Assembly: GCA_043819345.1 (NCBI GenBank)
Contig: JBDREX010000039.1
Location: forward strand, 1-17,150
Direction of reading: 5' to 3'
DNA: 17,150 nt
Source: CAYRDK01 sp043819345
GTDB lineage: Bacteria > Omnitrophota > Gorgyraeia > Velamenicoccales > Velamenicoccaceae
Made by a program: the position numbers and the translations under genes. The first letter of the stretch is position 1; every line of letters begins with the position of its first letter. This document shows, in pieces, positions 1 to 6,634 of the stretch. The notes beneath the pieces are model-generated. The model ran no database searches, had not been told where the DNA came from, and worked only from the letters and a program-made list of their open reading frames with translations.

Positions 1-2
1 AA

Positions 3-128
3 GCTTTGCTTAAACTCATTCTCTTCTCATCCTATCATGCCTACCGGCAGACAGGTGCTTCTTTGACAAAGAACAACCAACAGGAACTAAAAAACCTTAA
101 AACAAAATTACGAAAAAAGAAAATTTAA
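3..128 (+). CDS. Possible 3' end of a plus-strand gene, cut by the window edge
   Basis: Plus-strand frame 3 is open from the window edge to a TAA at 126-128, giving about 41 residues that end in a Lys/Gln-rich, helix-like tail (ending LKTKLRKKKI). No family is recognisable. If real, it converges on the pilin gene with about 75 bp between the two stops. Part of the frame (about 40-56) encodes AYRQTG from a GC-rich near-palindrome that looks like an inserted repeat. A 41-codon open frame can arise by chance, so this is only a candidate; the sequence to the left would decide. Confidence 0.35.
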   Translation, partial: ALLKLILFSSYHAYRQTGASLTKNNQQELKNLKTKLRKKKI

Positions 129-145
129 CAAAGTACTGTAACTGT

Positions 146-166
146 TACTCAATCGGAGTATCTTTT
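146..166 (+). terminator. Weak hairpin with T-rich tail between convergent gene ends
   Basis: TACTC and GAGTA form a 5-bp stem around a 5-base loop, followed by TCTTTT. It lies 18 bp after the possible plus-strand stop and 38 bp beyond the pilin stop. The stem is short and only half GC, so termination is a guess. No better terminator is visible after the pilin gene. Confidence 0.2.
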
Positions 167-203
167 ACAACATTTTTCTTCACTTCATTCAAAGAAAAAT
201 AAA

Positions 204-620
204 TTACATAACGTAAGTAGCATTGCCTCCGCCAACAAGCGTTCCATCCATTGTAATATTAACCGTATACGCACCAAAAGCATTGTCTGTTGTCGTCCTT
301 GTCGCGACACCAATAACAGCCGTCGTAGAACCTAAACTAGACGCATTAGCGTTAGAAGGAATAGTATACGTAAAATACTTAGATGTAGAAAAATCCAAAT
401 CCAGCGCACTCAAGTTATTAGAATACTTTGCATATTGGGCCGCATATCTCATCTGGGCACTTCTAATGGAGCCCAACAAAGCTTTCGCCTCACTACATCT
501 ACCTTTTTCAGCTATTCTGATATAACGTGGCAAAGCGATAGAAGCTAAAATTCCAATAACAATAACGACTATAATAAGTTCCAGCAACGTAAAACCACCT
601 TTTCTTCTTCTCTTTAACAT
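204..620 (-). CDS. Type IV pilin-like protein (prepilin)
   Basis: Prepilin of 138 residues, probably the main fibre subunit of the neighbouring assembly machine. Residues 1-9 are a short basic leader ending KGG, then FTLLELIIVVIVIGILASIA: the class III cleavage site, with Phe at mature +1 and Glu at mature +5 (E14). The hydrophobic helix runs to about residue 32, followed by a conserved-looking helical stretch (EAKALLGSIRSAQMRYAAQY) and a short Thr/Ala/Gly-rich C-terminal domain. Mature length is about 129 residues. There is one Cys (residue 42), so no disulfide loop of the classical kind. The ATG has a GGGAGG ribosome site. It is last in the cluster but has its own promoter upstream, consistent with a subunit needed in excess. 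The calcium-site region typical of GspG is not recognisable, so pilin is favoured over major pseudopilin. Confidence 0.88.
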   Translation of the reverse strand: MLKRRRKGGFTLLELIIVVIVIGILASIALPRYIRIAEKGRCSEAKALLGSIRSAQMRYAAQYAKYSNNLSALDLDFSTSKYFTYTIPSNANASSLGSTTAVIGVATRTTTDNAFGAYTVNITMDGTLVGGGNATYVM

Positions 621-693
621 GCTACCTCCCTTTCTCTTTTTTATGTAACCATTATCACTTTACAGCATAATAGTTCAATCTTCGTAATTTCGC

Positions 694-703
694 AAAGCGC
701 TTT
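694..703. promoter_or_regulatory. Perfect 10-bp palindrome AAAGCGCTTT in the pilin leader
   Basis: The palindrome lies roughly 18-27 bases after the predicted start of transcription of the pilin promoter. Its core resembles operators of LacI-family regulators (the cre-like core AAnCGnTT). On RNA it could also form a short self-complementary segment. Regulator and effect are unknown; the position just downstream of the promoter fits a roadblock operator. Confidence 0.35.
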
Positions 704-726
704 CCACATCACCCCCTGTCAGTAAA

Positions 727-754
727 ATTATACCATTTATTTTTTAGAAATCAA
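727..754 (-). promoter_or_regulatory. Sigma70-type promoter for the pilin gene
   Basis: Reading the minus strand, TTGATT (749-754) is followed by a 16-bp spacer and a perfect TATAAT (727-732). TG sits in the extended -10 position (TGGTATAAT). The -35 box abuts the stop codon of the upstream platform gene. Transcription should start near 720, leaving a leader of about 100 bases before the pilin ATG. This would let pilin be made at a higher level than the assembly proteins. Confidence 0.7.
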
Positions 755-1996
755 CTATCCTGTTTTCATCATAGCCATGCTAAATATTGGCATGAAAATA
801 GATATAACCATGGCCCCTATAATAATGCCAACAAAAACAATCATTAACGGCTCAAAAATAGAAGCAAGCCTGATAACAAAAGTAGCCAAATATTCCTGAT
901 AGAATTTCGCGATTCTTTTAAGCATGCTTGATAGTTCACCTATCTCTTCACCAATGGCGATCATCTGCACAATCATAGGAGTAAAAAAATCACTCTTTTC
1001 CATGGGTGCAGCCATACTGCGCCCTTCTTTCACACTTTTTTTGATAAAATTGATGGTTTCTGCCATCTTGATCGACCCTGCACTGCGTTCAGAAATCTCA
1101 AGCGCGTAAAGGATAGGGACACCGCTTTCTATAAGAATAGACATCGTTGTAGCAAAACGCTCAAGAAGGAGAAAACGAAAAAAATCTCCAAAAATCGGCG
1201 TTCGCAGTTTCATCTCTTCAATCATTCTATCAAAGGGCGGCCTGACAGAAAATGTTTTATAGACATACACTGCGCCTCCAATCAAAAACACCAAAAGAAA
1301 GAATTTCTCCTGTAAGAATTTGCTTATAGAAATCAACATCCTTGTGGCTGCCGGGAGCTCAACACCAAAAGACTCTAATATCTCAGCAAATGTTGGAACA
1401 ATCTTAACCATAAAAAAGATGATCGCCGCGACAGAGATAAACAAAAGAATAGCCGGATAAACCATGGCAGAAATAATCTTACTGCGAAAAGCCGCTGATT
1501 CTTCCAAATAAAAAGCAAGCTTTTCTAAAACAGTCGGCAGGTTACCGCTAGCCTCACCCGTCTCTATAAGATTGACCCAAAGCGGAGAAAAATATTGAGG
1601 GAATTTTGCCAAGGAATCTCTTAAAGTGCGCCCTCCTTCCATATCCTGGCGCACCTGCACAACAACACCAAAAAATTTTCTACTATCAACCTGTTTTAAA
1701 ATAACATCCAAAGACCTTAAAAGACTGACTCCCGCGCCTAATAACATCGCTAATTGACGAGCAAATAACACCAAATCGTTATCGTTAATGCCTGTATGAG
1801 TAAACTGCTTTTTTGCAACCTTGGAGTCTTTCGAAAAATTAGCGTCTTTTTTTCCAACATCAAAAGGTATAATGGAGGTGACAAAAAGCCCTTTTCTCTG
1901 AAGTTGTGCGACAACATCATCTTGTGTGGGCCCTTCAATAATACCAGCTTCTTTTTCTCCCGTACTTTTACGGCATATGTAAGAAAATTTTGGCAC
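755..1996 (-). CDS. pilC: Type IV pilus/type II secretion inner-membrane platform protein (PilC/GspF family)
   Basis: Polytopic inner-membrane platform protein of 413 residues, normal length for the family. It is thought to couple the assembly ATPase to pilin extraction. The N-terminus (MPKFSYICRKSTGEKEAGII) is typical. Two T2SSF domains can be placed at about 72-197 and 276-398, each starting with the family pattern (LVLFARQLAMLLGAGVSLLR; LERFATTMSILIESGVPI) and holding the conserved GE (ETGEASGNLP; AIGEEIGELS). Membrane helices lie near 178-199, 228-246 and 381-403. The start is GTG, overlapping the ATPase stop as TAGTG, so the two are translationally coupled. PilC and GspF cannot be told apart from sequence alone. 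Confidence 0.93.
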   Translation of the reverse strand: MPKFSYICRKSTGEKEAGIIEGPTQDDVVAQLQRKGLFVTSIIPFDVGKKDANFSKDSKVAKKQFTHTGINDNDLVLFARQLAMLLGAGVSLLRSLDVILKQVDSRKFFGVVVQVRQDMEGGRTLRDSLAKFPQYFSPLWVNLIETGEASGNLPTVLEKLAFYLEESAAFRSKIISAMVYPAILLFISVAAIIFFMVKIVPTFAEILESFGVELPAATRMLISISKFLQEKFFLLVFLIGGAVYVYKTFSVRPPFDRMIEEMKLRTPIFGDFFRFLLLERFATTMSILIESGVPILYALEISERSAGSIKMAETINFIKKSVKEGRSMAAPMEKSDFFTPMIVQMIAIGEEIGELSSMLKRIAKFYQEYLATFVIRLASIFEPLMIVFVGIIIGAMVISIFMPIFSMAMMKTG

Positions 1997-3711
1997 TATT
2001 CTACCCCTATTGTCGCACTCAAAGCTTCCTCTAGAGAAGTAATCCCTTCTCTCACTTTTTTTATACCACTCTCATACAACGTCGTCATACCCTGTTTACG
2101 AGCGACATCACGAATCTGCTGCGCATTAACGCCAGCCACAATATGGGATCTTATTTCATCATCCACATACAAAACCTCTCCAATGCAGGTTCTTTTTTTA
2201 TAACCTATGTGATTGCATTTATCACACCCCTTAGCTCGGTAAATAAGATCTTGCTCTAAACCAAATCTCTCCCTCTCCTCAGCCGTTGGCTCATAAGGCT
2301 CTTTACAATCAGAACATAATCTCCTCACCAAACGCTGAGCAACAATGACCACCAAAGAAGGCATCAATAGATAGGGCTCTACCCCAATATCAATCAATCG
2401 CGTAATAGCCGATGGAGCATCATTCGTATGCAAAGTACTTAAAACAAGATGGCCCGTTAAGGCCGAACGGACACATATCTGAGCTGTCTCTAAATCTCTC
2501 ACCTCTCCGACCATCATAATATCCGGATCCTGTCTTAAGAAAGAACGCAAAGCCGAAGCAAAGGTCAAGCCAATCTCCGGCTTAATCTGCACCTGGTTCA
2601 AGCCTTCCATATGATACTCTACAGGATCTTCAACCGTTACAATATTTTTCGTTGGACTTTTAATCTCATTAAGAGCGGCATACAGACTTGTTGATTTTCC
2701 GCTACCGGTCGGACCCGTGATAAAAACAAGTCCATAAGGAACGCGAATGCCCTTACGAAACCACTCTAGCTGCTGTCCCGAGAAACCCATCTGTGCCAAA
2801 TCAAGGCTTACGCCCTCTTTATCTAAGATCCTCATAACGATCTTTTCGCCATAAACCGTAGGCATAACAGAAACTCTCAAATCTATAGCTCTTCCCTCTA
2901 TCCTGACAGTAAAACCTCCATCCTGCGGCAGACGCTTTTCGGCAATATCTAATTTTGATAGAATTTTAATCCTGGAAATAATGGGTAACTGAAGATGCTT
3001 TGCTGGTGGGGGGATTTCATGAAGAACACCATCGATCCTATAACGCAAACTGATTTTTTCCTTAAACGGCTCAATATGCACATCTGAGGCTCTCTCATCT
3101 ATTGCTTGCTTAAGAATTAAATCAACCAACTTAACAACAGGCGCTTCTTCTGCCCTGGCAATAAGCCGGTCAATACTCAACTCTTCAGCTTCCGTCTCAA
3201 CGGCAACTGAATCATATTGATCTGCTGTAGAATAAGACTCCTTAACAGCAGCCTTTAAAATATCTCTTTTCCCATAAAAATCATCGATAGATTTCAGTAT
3301 CTCAGTTTTTGTAGCAATAACGAGATTAATTTCGCATTCAGTCAGCTTGCGAAGATTATCGATAAGAATCACATCTAGTGGATCAGAAACTGCGCAAGTT
3401 AAAGAATTTAAATTTTTTGAAAGGGGAAGAACTAAGTTCTTGATAGCAAATTCTTTAGGAATAAGATGGTCCAAATTCTGGTCAGTTACAGGCTTCAGGA
3501 GGCCAGAACCCATGGAAACGTACGGAATATTCAGCTGTTTCCCCAACGCGACAACAACATCTTCTTCAGAAACAAAACCCATCTTAAGAAGGATCTCGCC
3601 TAACCTGCCACCCTCCTGAGCTTGAACTTTTATAACCTCATCCAACTGTTGTTGAGTTATAATGCCCTCTTTGATCAACAACTCGCCTAATTTTAAGTAG
3701 GACCGTCCCAT
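1996..3711 (-). CDS. pilB: Pilus/secretion assembly ATPase (PilB/GspE/MshE family)
   Basis: Hexameric cytoplasmic ATPase of 571 residues that powers fibre extension. The N-terminal domain (about 1-145) is MshEN/T2SSE_N type, with two 24-residue motifs (7-30 and 36-59) separated by 5 residues, the layout known to bind c-di-GMP in MshE. The C-terminal ATPase domain shows Walker A GPTGSGKS (333-340), Walker B region DPDIMMVGEVRD (395-406), the His box HLVLSTLHTN (421-430) and a four-cysteine zinc site (C466, C469, C496, C499). The zinc site is typical of extension ATPases and absent from PilT. The ATG at 3711 has only a weak ribosome site. A TATAAT at 3757-3762 lies upstream but lacks a convincing -35, so read-through from the secretin gene is likelier. 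Confidence 0.95.
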   Translation of the reverse strand: MGRSYLKLGELLIKEGIITQQQLDEVIKVQAQEGGRLGEILLKMGFVSEEDVVVALGKQLNIPYVSMGSGLLKPVTDQNLDHLIPKEFAIKNLVLPLSKNLNSLTCAVSDPLDVILIDNLRKLTECEINLVIATKTEILKSIDDFYGKRDILKAAVKESYSTADQYDSVAVETEAEELSIDRLIARAEEAPVVKLVDLILKQAIDERASDVHIEPFKEKISLRYRIDGVLHEIPPPAKHLQLPIISRIKILSKLDIAEKRLPQDGGFTVRIEGRAIDLRVSVMPTVYGEKIVMRILDKEGVSLDLAQMGFSGQQLEWFRKGIRVPYGLVFITGPTGSGKSTSLYAALNEIKSPTKNIVTVEDPVEYHMEGLNQVQIKPEIGLTFASALRSFLRQDPDIMMVGEVRDLETAQICVRSALTGHLVLSTLHTNDAPSAITRLIDIGVEPYLLMPSLVVIVAQRLVRRLCSDCKEPYEPTAEERERFGLEQDLIYRAKGCDKCNHIGYKKRTCIGEVLYVDDEIRSHIVAGVNAQQIRDVARKQGMTTLYESGIKKVREGITSLEEALSATIGVE

Positions 3712-3766
3712 ATATTATTCCAACGATACTTGTTACAAGCTCAACTTCTTATTTTAATTATAGTAT

Positions 3767-5299
3767 TTAATTCTCCCATCTTTCTAACGTATTGTCAATC
3801 TCTTCATTTCTCAACATCCTGCTCGCCTGTTCTCTAACAGGCATACTGCCAGGTAAAGTCGCATCCACTCGAGCCTTAGCCACAGCTCCTTCATGATACA
3901 GTATGTGGGGCGTAATAAAAACAATGAGCTCTCTTTCTTGCTCTGTTTTATCCTTATGGCGAAAGATAGCTCCCACGAAAGGAATATCACCTAAAAAAGG
4001 CACTTTTTTAATAGTTGTCTCCAAATTTGTCTTAATCAAACCTCCTACAACAATCGTCTCCCCATCCCGTACAACCAAGGTCGATTCTGAGCTACGAACC
4101 TCCGGATCCTTGTAAGTCGTATTACCAAACGTAGCTCCGGTTCTAGCCTGCGACACAACGGGCTGAACAACCATCGTAACATAGCCACTATGAACATCCG
4201 CCTGTGGCGTCACCTTCAAAGAAACACCCGTCTCATAACGCTCAGCTTCCACCTGCGTTGTCGCTGTTCCCTCAGAAGAAGATGTTACCGTATTCTGCCC
4301 TATCGCTTCCTGTGTTGTAATTTTAATTGTAGCCGTCTCATTGTTCACAGTCAAAATTCTCGGCCTCGCCAAAAACTTTGTTTTTGTATCTGTTGTTAAC
4401 AGATCTAAAATTGCCGTAAAAACAGCAGCACTCAAAGTTCCATATGTAAATGCCGGCGGAGCCACACCCGTCATCCCATCTGTAGAAAAAGGAAATTTTG
4501 TTTCTCTCCCAGCACCATTCAGTGTCAAAACACTAGACGTCGTATCTACGCCTAATTCATCAACTGTTGTTTTGGAAACATCCAACATTTCAACTTCAAT
4601 CATTATCTGCGGCGTCGGCACATCTAACAATGCTATCACCCTTTCAATAATTTCAAATTGTGTAGGAATATCCGTTATAATGAGGCTGTTTGTGCGAGAA
4701 TCAACGAGCATCTTGCCATTACCTGTCATAACTCCCGCAATAGCACTTTCTATGCCGCCTTCAGAACCACCGCTTGCTTCGCCTCCTCCACCGCCGACAT
4801 CTGCACCACCTTCTCCGCCCCCGCCTCCGCCTGAACCAATACTATCAATTGCTTTCTGAAGTTTAGATGACTTCAAATGAGTATATTTTAGTTGATAAAT
4901 CTTCGTTATCGTATCTATCAAAGGCCGGCCCCATTCTTTTACAACAAAAATATTACTACCGGGTTCAAGATCATAGGTAAGATTATTTGCGGCCATAATT
5001 TTATTGAGAGCCTCCTGCAAAGGAACATTGTCCAAGTAAAGAGTAATAGAGCGGTCCTGCACACCTTGAGACGCGATAAAGTTTAACCCGGCTTGCTCAG
5101 AAAAAATCTTCAATATAGTTTGCAAGCTGGCATCTCTGAAATCCATAGAAATCCGACGGTAGGATTCTTTGCCAATTAAATCACTAGCATAAAAATCAAA
5201 ATCTGAGGCAGAAGTCTTTGGAGTCACAAAGGACAATACAAGAAATATACCTAAAAAAACCGCCATATTTTTCATTACCTGTAAACCAAGCTTTTTCAT
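3767..5299 (-). CDS. pilQ: Secretin, outer-membrane channel (PilQ/GspD/MshL type)
   Basis: Secretin of 510 residues that forms the outer-membrane gate. It has a signal peptide (hydrophobic 11-25, likely cut after TSA near 32), an N0/STN domain (about 48-120), one N1 domain (about 130-228) and the secretin domain (about 290-468). The last contains the signature VVRDGETIVVGGLI followed by KVPFLGDIPFVGAIFR. The N1 domain is interrupted by a Gly/Ser/Glu-only insert at 155-182. No AMIN domains are present, unlike classical PilQ, and no lipobox is seen. The ATG follows a strong GGAGGAGGAG ribosome site. The 145-bp upstream gap holds a small inverted repeat. Pilus and type II roles cannot be distinguished by this protein alone. 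Confidence 0.94.
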   Translation of the reverse strand: MKKLGLQVMKNMAVFLGIFLVLSFVTPKTSASDFDFYASDLIGKESYRRISMDFRDASLQTILKIFSEQAGLNFIASQGVQDRSITLYLDNVPLQEALNKIMAANNLTYDLEPGSNIFVVKEWGRPLIDTITKIYQLKYTHLKSSKLQKAIDSIGSGGGGGGEGGADVGGGGGEASGGSEGGIESAIAGVMTGNGKMLVDSRTNSLIITDIPTQFEIIERVIALLDVPTPQIMIEVEMLDVSKTTVDELGVDTTSSVLTLNGAGRETKFPFSTDGMTGVAPPAFTYGTLSAAVFTAILDLLTTDTKTKFLARPRILTVNNETATIKITTQEAIGQNTVTSSSEGTATTQVEAERYETGVSLKVTPQADVHSGYVTMVVQPVVSQARTGATFGNTTYKDPEVRSSESTLVVRDGETIVVGGLIKTNLETTIKKVPFLGDIPFVGAIFRHKDKTEQERELIVFITPHILYHEGAVAKARVDATLPGSMPVREQASRMLRNEEIDNTLERWEN

Positions 5300-5312
5300 A
5301 CTCCTCCTCCTG

Positions 5313-5329
5313 ATAAGTCCATAACTTAT
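5313..5329. promoter_or_regulatory. Inverted repeat ATAAGT-N5-ACTTAT upstream of the secretin gene
   Basis: Two 6-bp arms around a 5-bp spacer, about 14 bp before the secretin start codon and just upstream of its ribosome site. It could be an operator or a small hairpin affecting translation. The right half, CATAACTTATG, shares its first nine bases with a dyad upstream of uvrA. No strong promoter is evident in the rest of 5300-5444. Confidence 0.25.
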
Positions 5330-5444
5330 GACGTATAAACAAACATAAGACAGATGGGCAAATCTCTACCTACAACACATATATTACCTTGCCTTATGAT
5401 ACACTCCCAAACGTATTACATTAAAACACTTAAAAATTATATTT

Positions 5445-6077
5445 CTAGAACTTGTTGCCGCTAGAACGTTGCAGCAAAAACTGTTTATCATTATATTCAA
5501 AAAGGATACCTTTTGCATCAATTTGAATAATCGTTGCCCCATAAACCTGAGAACCAATCCCCATAATCTCATTGTTAATAATGGCCACAGGCTTGTTGCC
5601 ACCCCATAACAAACCTGTTATGGTTAAAGAGGAATAATCAAACTCATCAGGGCCAACCTCTGTGGGCTCAAACACAGATTCTGTCTGCGTTTGAATAGAA
5701 ACAATCTTTGTTTCTACTTTTTTTGGCAGAGCTGACAAAAAGGGATCTCTGAAATTAAAGAGGCCCTTCAAATCCTCTTCAACCTCCTCCTCAATAATTT
5801 CATCTGAAACAACCATTTTCTGGCCGTCTTCAACAGAAACTGGCTGGTCCTCTAATGCTTCATCGGCGAAACAAAAAAAAGAATCAGGCACGAAAAAAAA
5901 ACACAAAACCAGTAAAACACAATAAAACCCGGCGCAAAGAACAAAACCAGCAATTTTCTTTTCGTATAAAAAAGATCTTGGTCGAAGCTTACTCATATCA
6001 AAATAGCTGCAAAAATTCAGAAATATATTTGAATTATTTTGTTCAACGAAATACTTTTTTAAAGAAGCTAAAAACAT
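5445..6077 (-). CDS. PilP-like pilus alignment protein
   Basis: Membrane-anchored periplasmic protein of 210 residues. A long basic cytoplasmic N-terminus (1-41) precedes one hydrophobic helix (about 43-63). An acidic linker (80-105), the FRDPF element (109-113) that marks PilP/GspC homology-region proteins, and a C-terminal small beta domain (about 150-203; SLTITGLLWGGNKPVAIINN) follow. In type IV pili PilP links the PilN/PilO pair to the secretin, and this gene lies directly between PilO-like and secretin genes. Unlike classical PilP it has no lipobox and uses a membrane helix, which is more like GspC. The start at 6077 is kept because AGGAG lies just upstream; Met28 has no ribosome site. 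Confidence 0.75.
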   Translation of the reverse strand: MFLASLKKYFVEQNNSNIFLNFCSYFDMSKLRPRSFLYEKKIAGFVLCAGFYCVLLVLCFFFVPDSFFCFADEALEDQPVSVEDGQKMVVSDEIIEEEVEEDLKGLFNFRDPFLSALPKKVETKIVSIQTQTESVFEPTEVGPDEFDYSSLTITGLLWGGNKPVAIINNEIMGIGSQVYGATIIQIDAKGILFEYNDKQFLLQRSSGNKF

Positions 6078-6100
6078 AATACTCCTGATATATTAGCTAG

Positions 6101-6631
6101 CTATTTGAGATAAATAGCTTCCACTCCCATTCCCACCCCTAAAGATACATCTTGATCCACATCCTGAGAACCGATAGGATTCATCGTAACATTTTTTATA
6201 TGCATCAACATCGGCAATTTCTCCATCCGTTTAATGTATTCCATCAAATCGCCATAAGACGACTCTGCAGAAATAGTAAAAGGAATAGCGACATAGTTAG
6301 GCTCATCTCTTTTTTCGCCCGGAGAAACATCTCTGATCTTTATATTGCACTCCAAACCTAAATTAAAAATTTTTTCTACAATAGCATTAAAATCTACCGT
6401 ATCCCAGCTTCTTTCCTTCTGCTTTTGCAGAATTTCATTGAGCAAAACAATACGCTCAACCGCTTCATTTTTTTCTTGTTCAGCAGAAATCTTCGCTTTT
6501 ATATTTTCATACTGAGCCATCTGCTTAGTATAAATATTTTTTGCGATCATCACGGACAGCAAAGCAATGGCAATAATAACAACTACGCCGCGATTTTCCG
6601 ATAAAAGCTTATTGACATCAATATTTTCCAT
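6101..6631 (-). CDS. pilO: PilO-like inner-membrane alignment protein
   Basis: Protein of 176 residues with a short cytoplasmic start, one membrane helix (about 15-30), a coiled-coil stretch (about 35-75, rich in K/E/Q) and a C-terminal ferredoxin-like domain (about 80-175). The segment around SSYGDLMEYIKRMEKLP matches the family, in which a Y/F-x-x-L/F-x-x-F/Y-x-x-x-L/I-E helix is conserved. PilO pairs with PilN in the periplasm. Only 3 bp separate this ATG from the stop of the PilM-PilN gene, and the PilP-like gene follows after 23 bp, so all three should be co-translated. GspM is the type II equivalent. Confidence 0.8.
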   Translation of the reverse strand: MENIDVNKLLSENRGVVVIIAIALLSVMIAKNIYTKQMAQYENIKAKISAEQEKNEAVERIVLLNEILQKQKERSWDTVDFNAIVEKIFNLGLECNIKIRDVSPGEKRDEPNYVAIPFTISAESSYGDLMEYIKRMEKLPMLMHIKNVTMNPIGSQDVDQDVSLGVGMGVEAIYLK

Positions 6632-6634
6632 AAA

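Noticed and set aside
621..720. c-di-GMP riboswitch in the pilin leader
   Set aside because: Considered because of the c-di-GMP-type ATPase. The conserved core of neither GEMM class can be found, and the leader is too short for a full aptamer with its stems.
1796..2203. 135-codon plus-strand open frame
   Set aside because: Antisense to the well-supported platform and ATPase genes; the sequence shows no family pattern.
3757..3762. Separate promoter for the assembly ATPase
   Set aside because: TATAAT is perfect, but no -35 at suitable spacing and no extended -10 is present; such hexamers are common in AT-rich DNA.
4341..4859. 172-codon plus-strand open frame
   Set aside because: It is wholly antisense to the secretin gene, and its Pro/Ser-rich stretch is the mirror of the Gly-rich insert. 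No family resemblance and no separate ribosome site.
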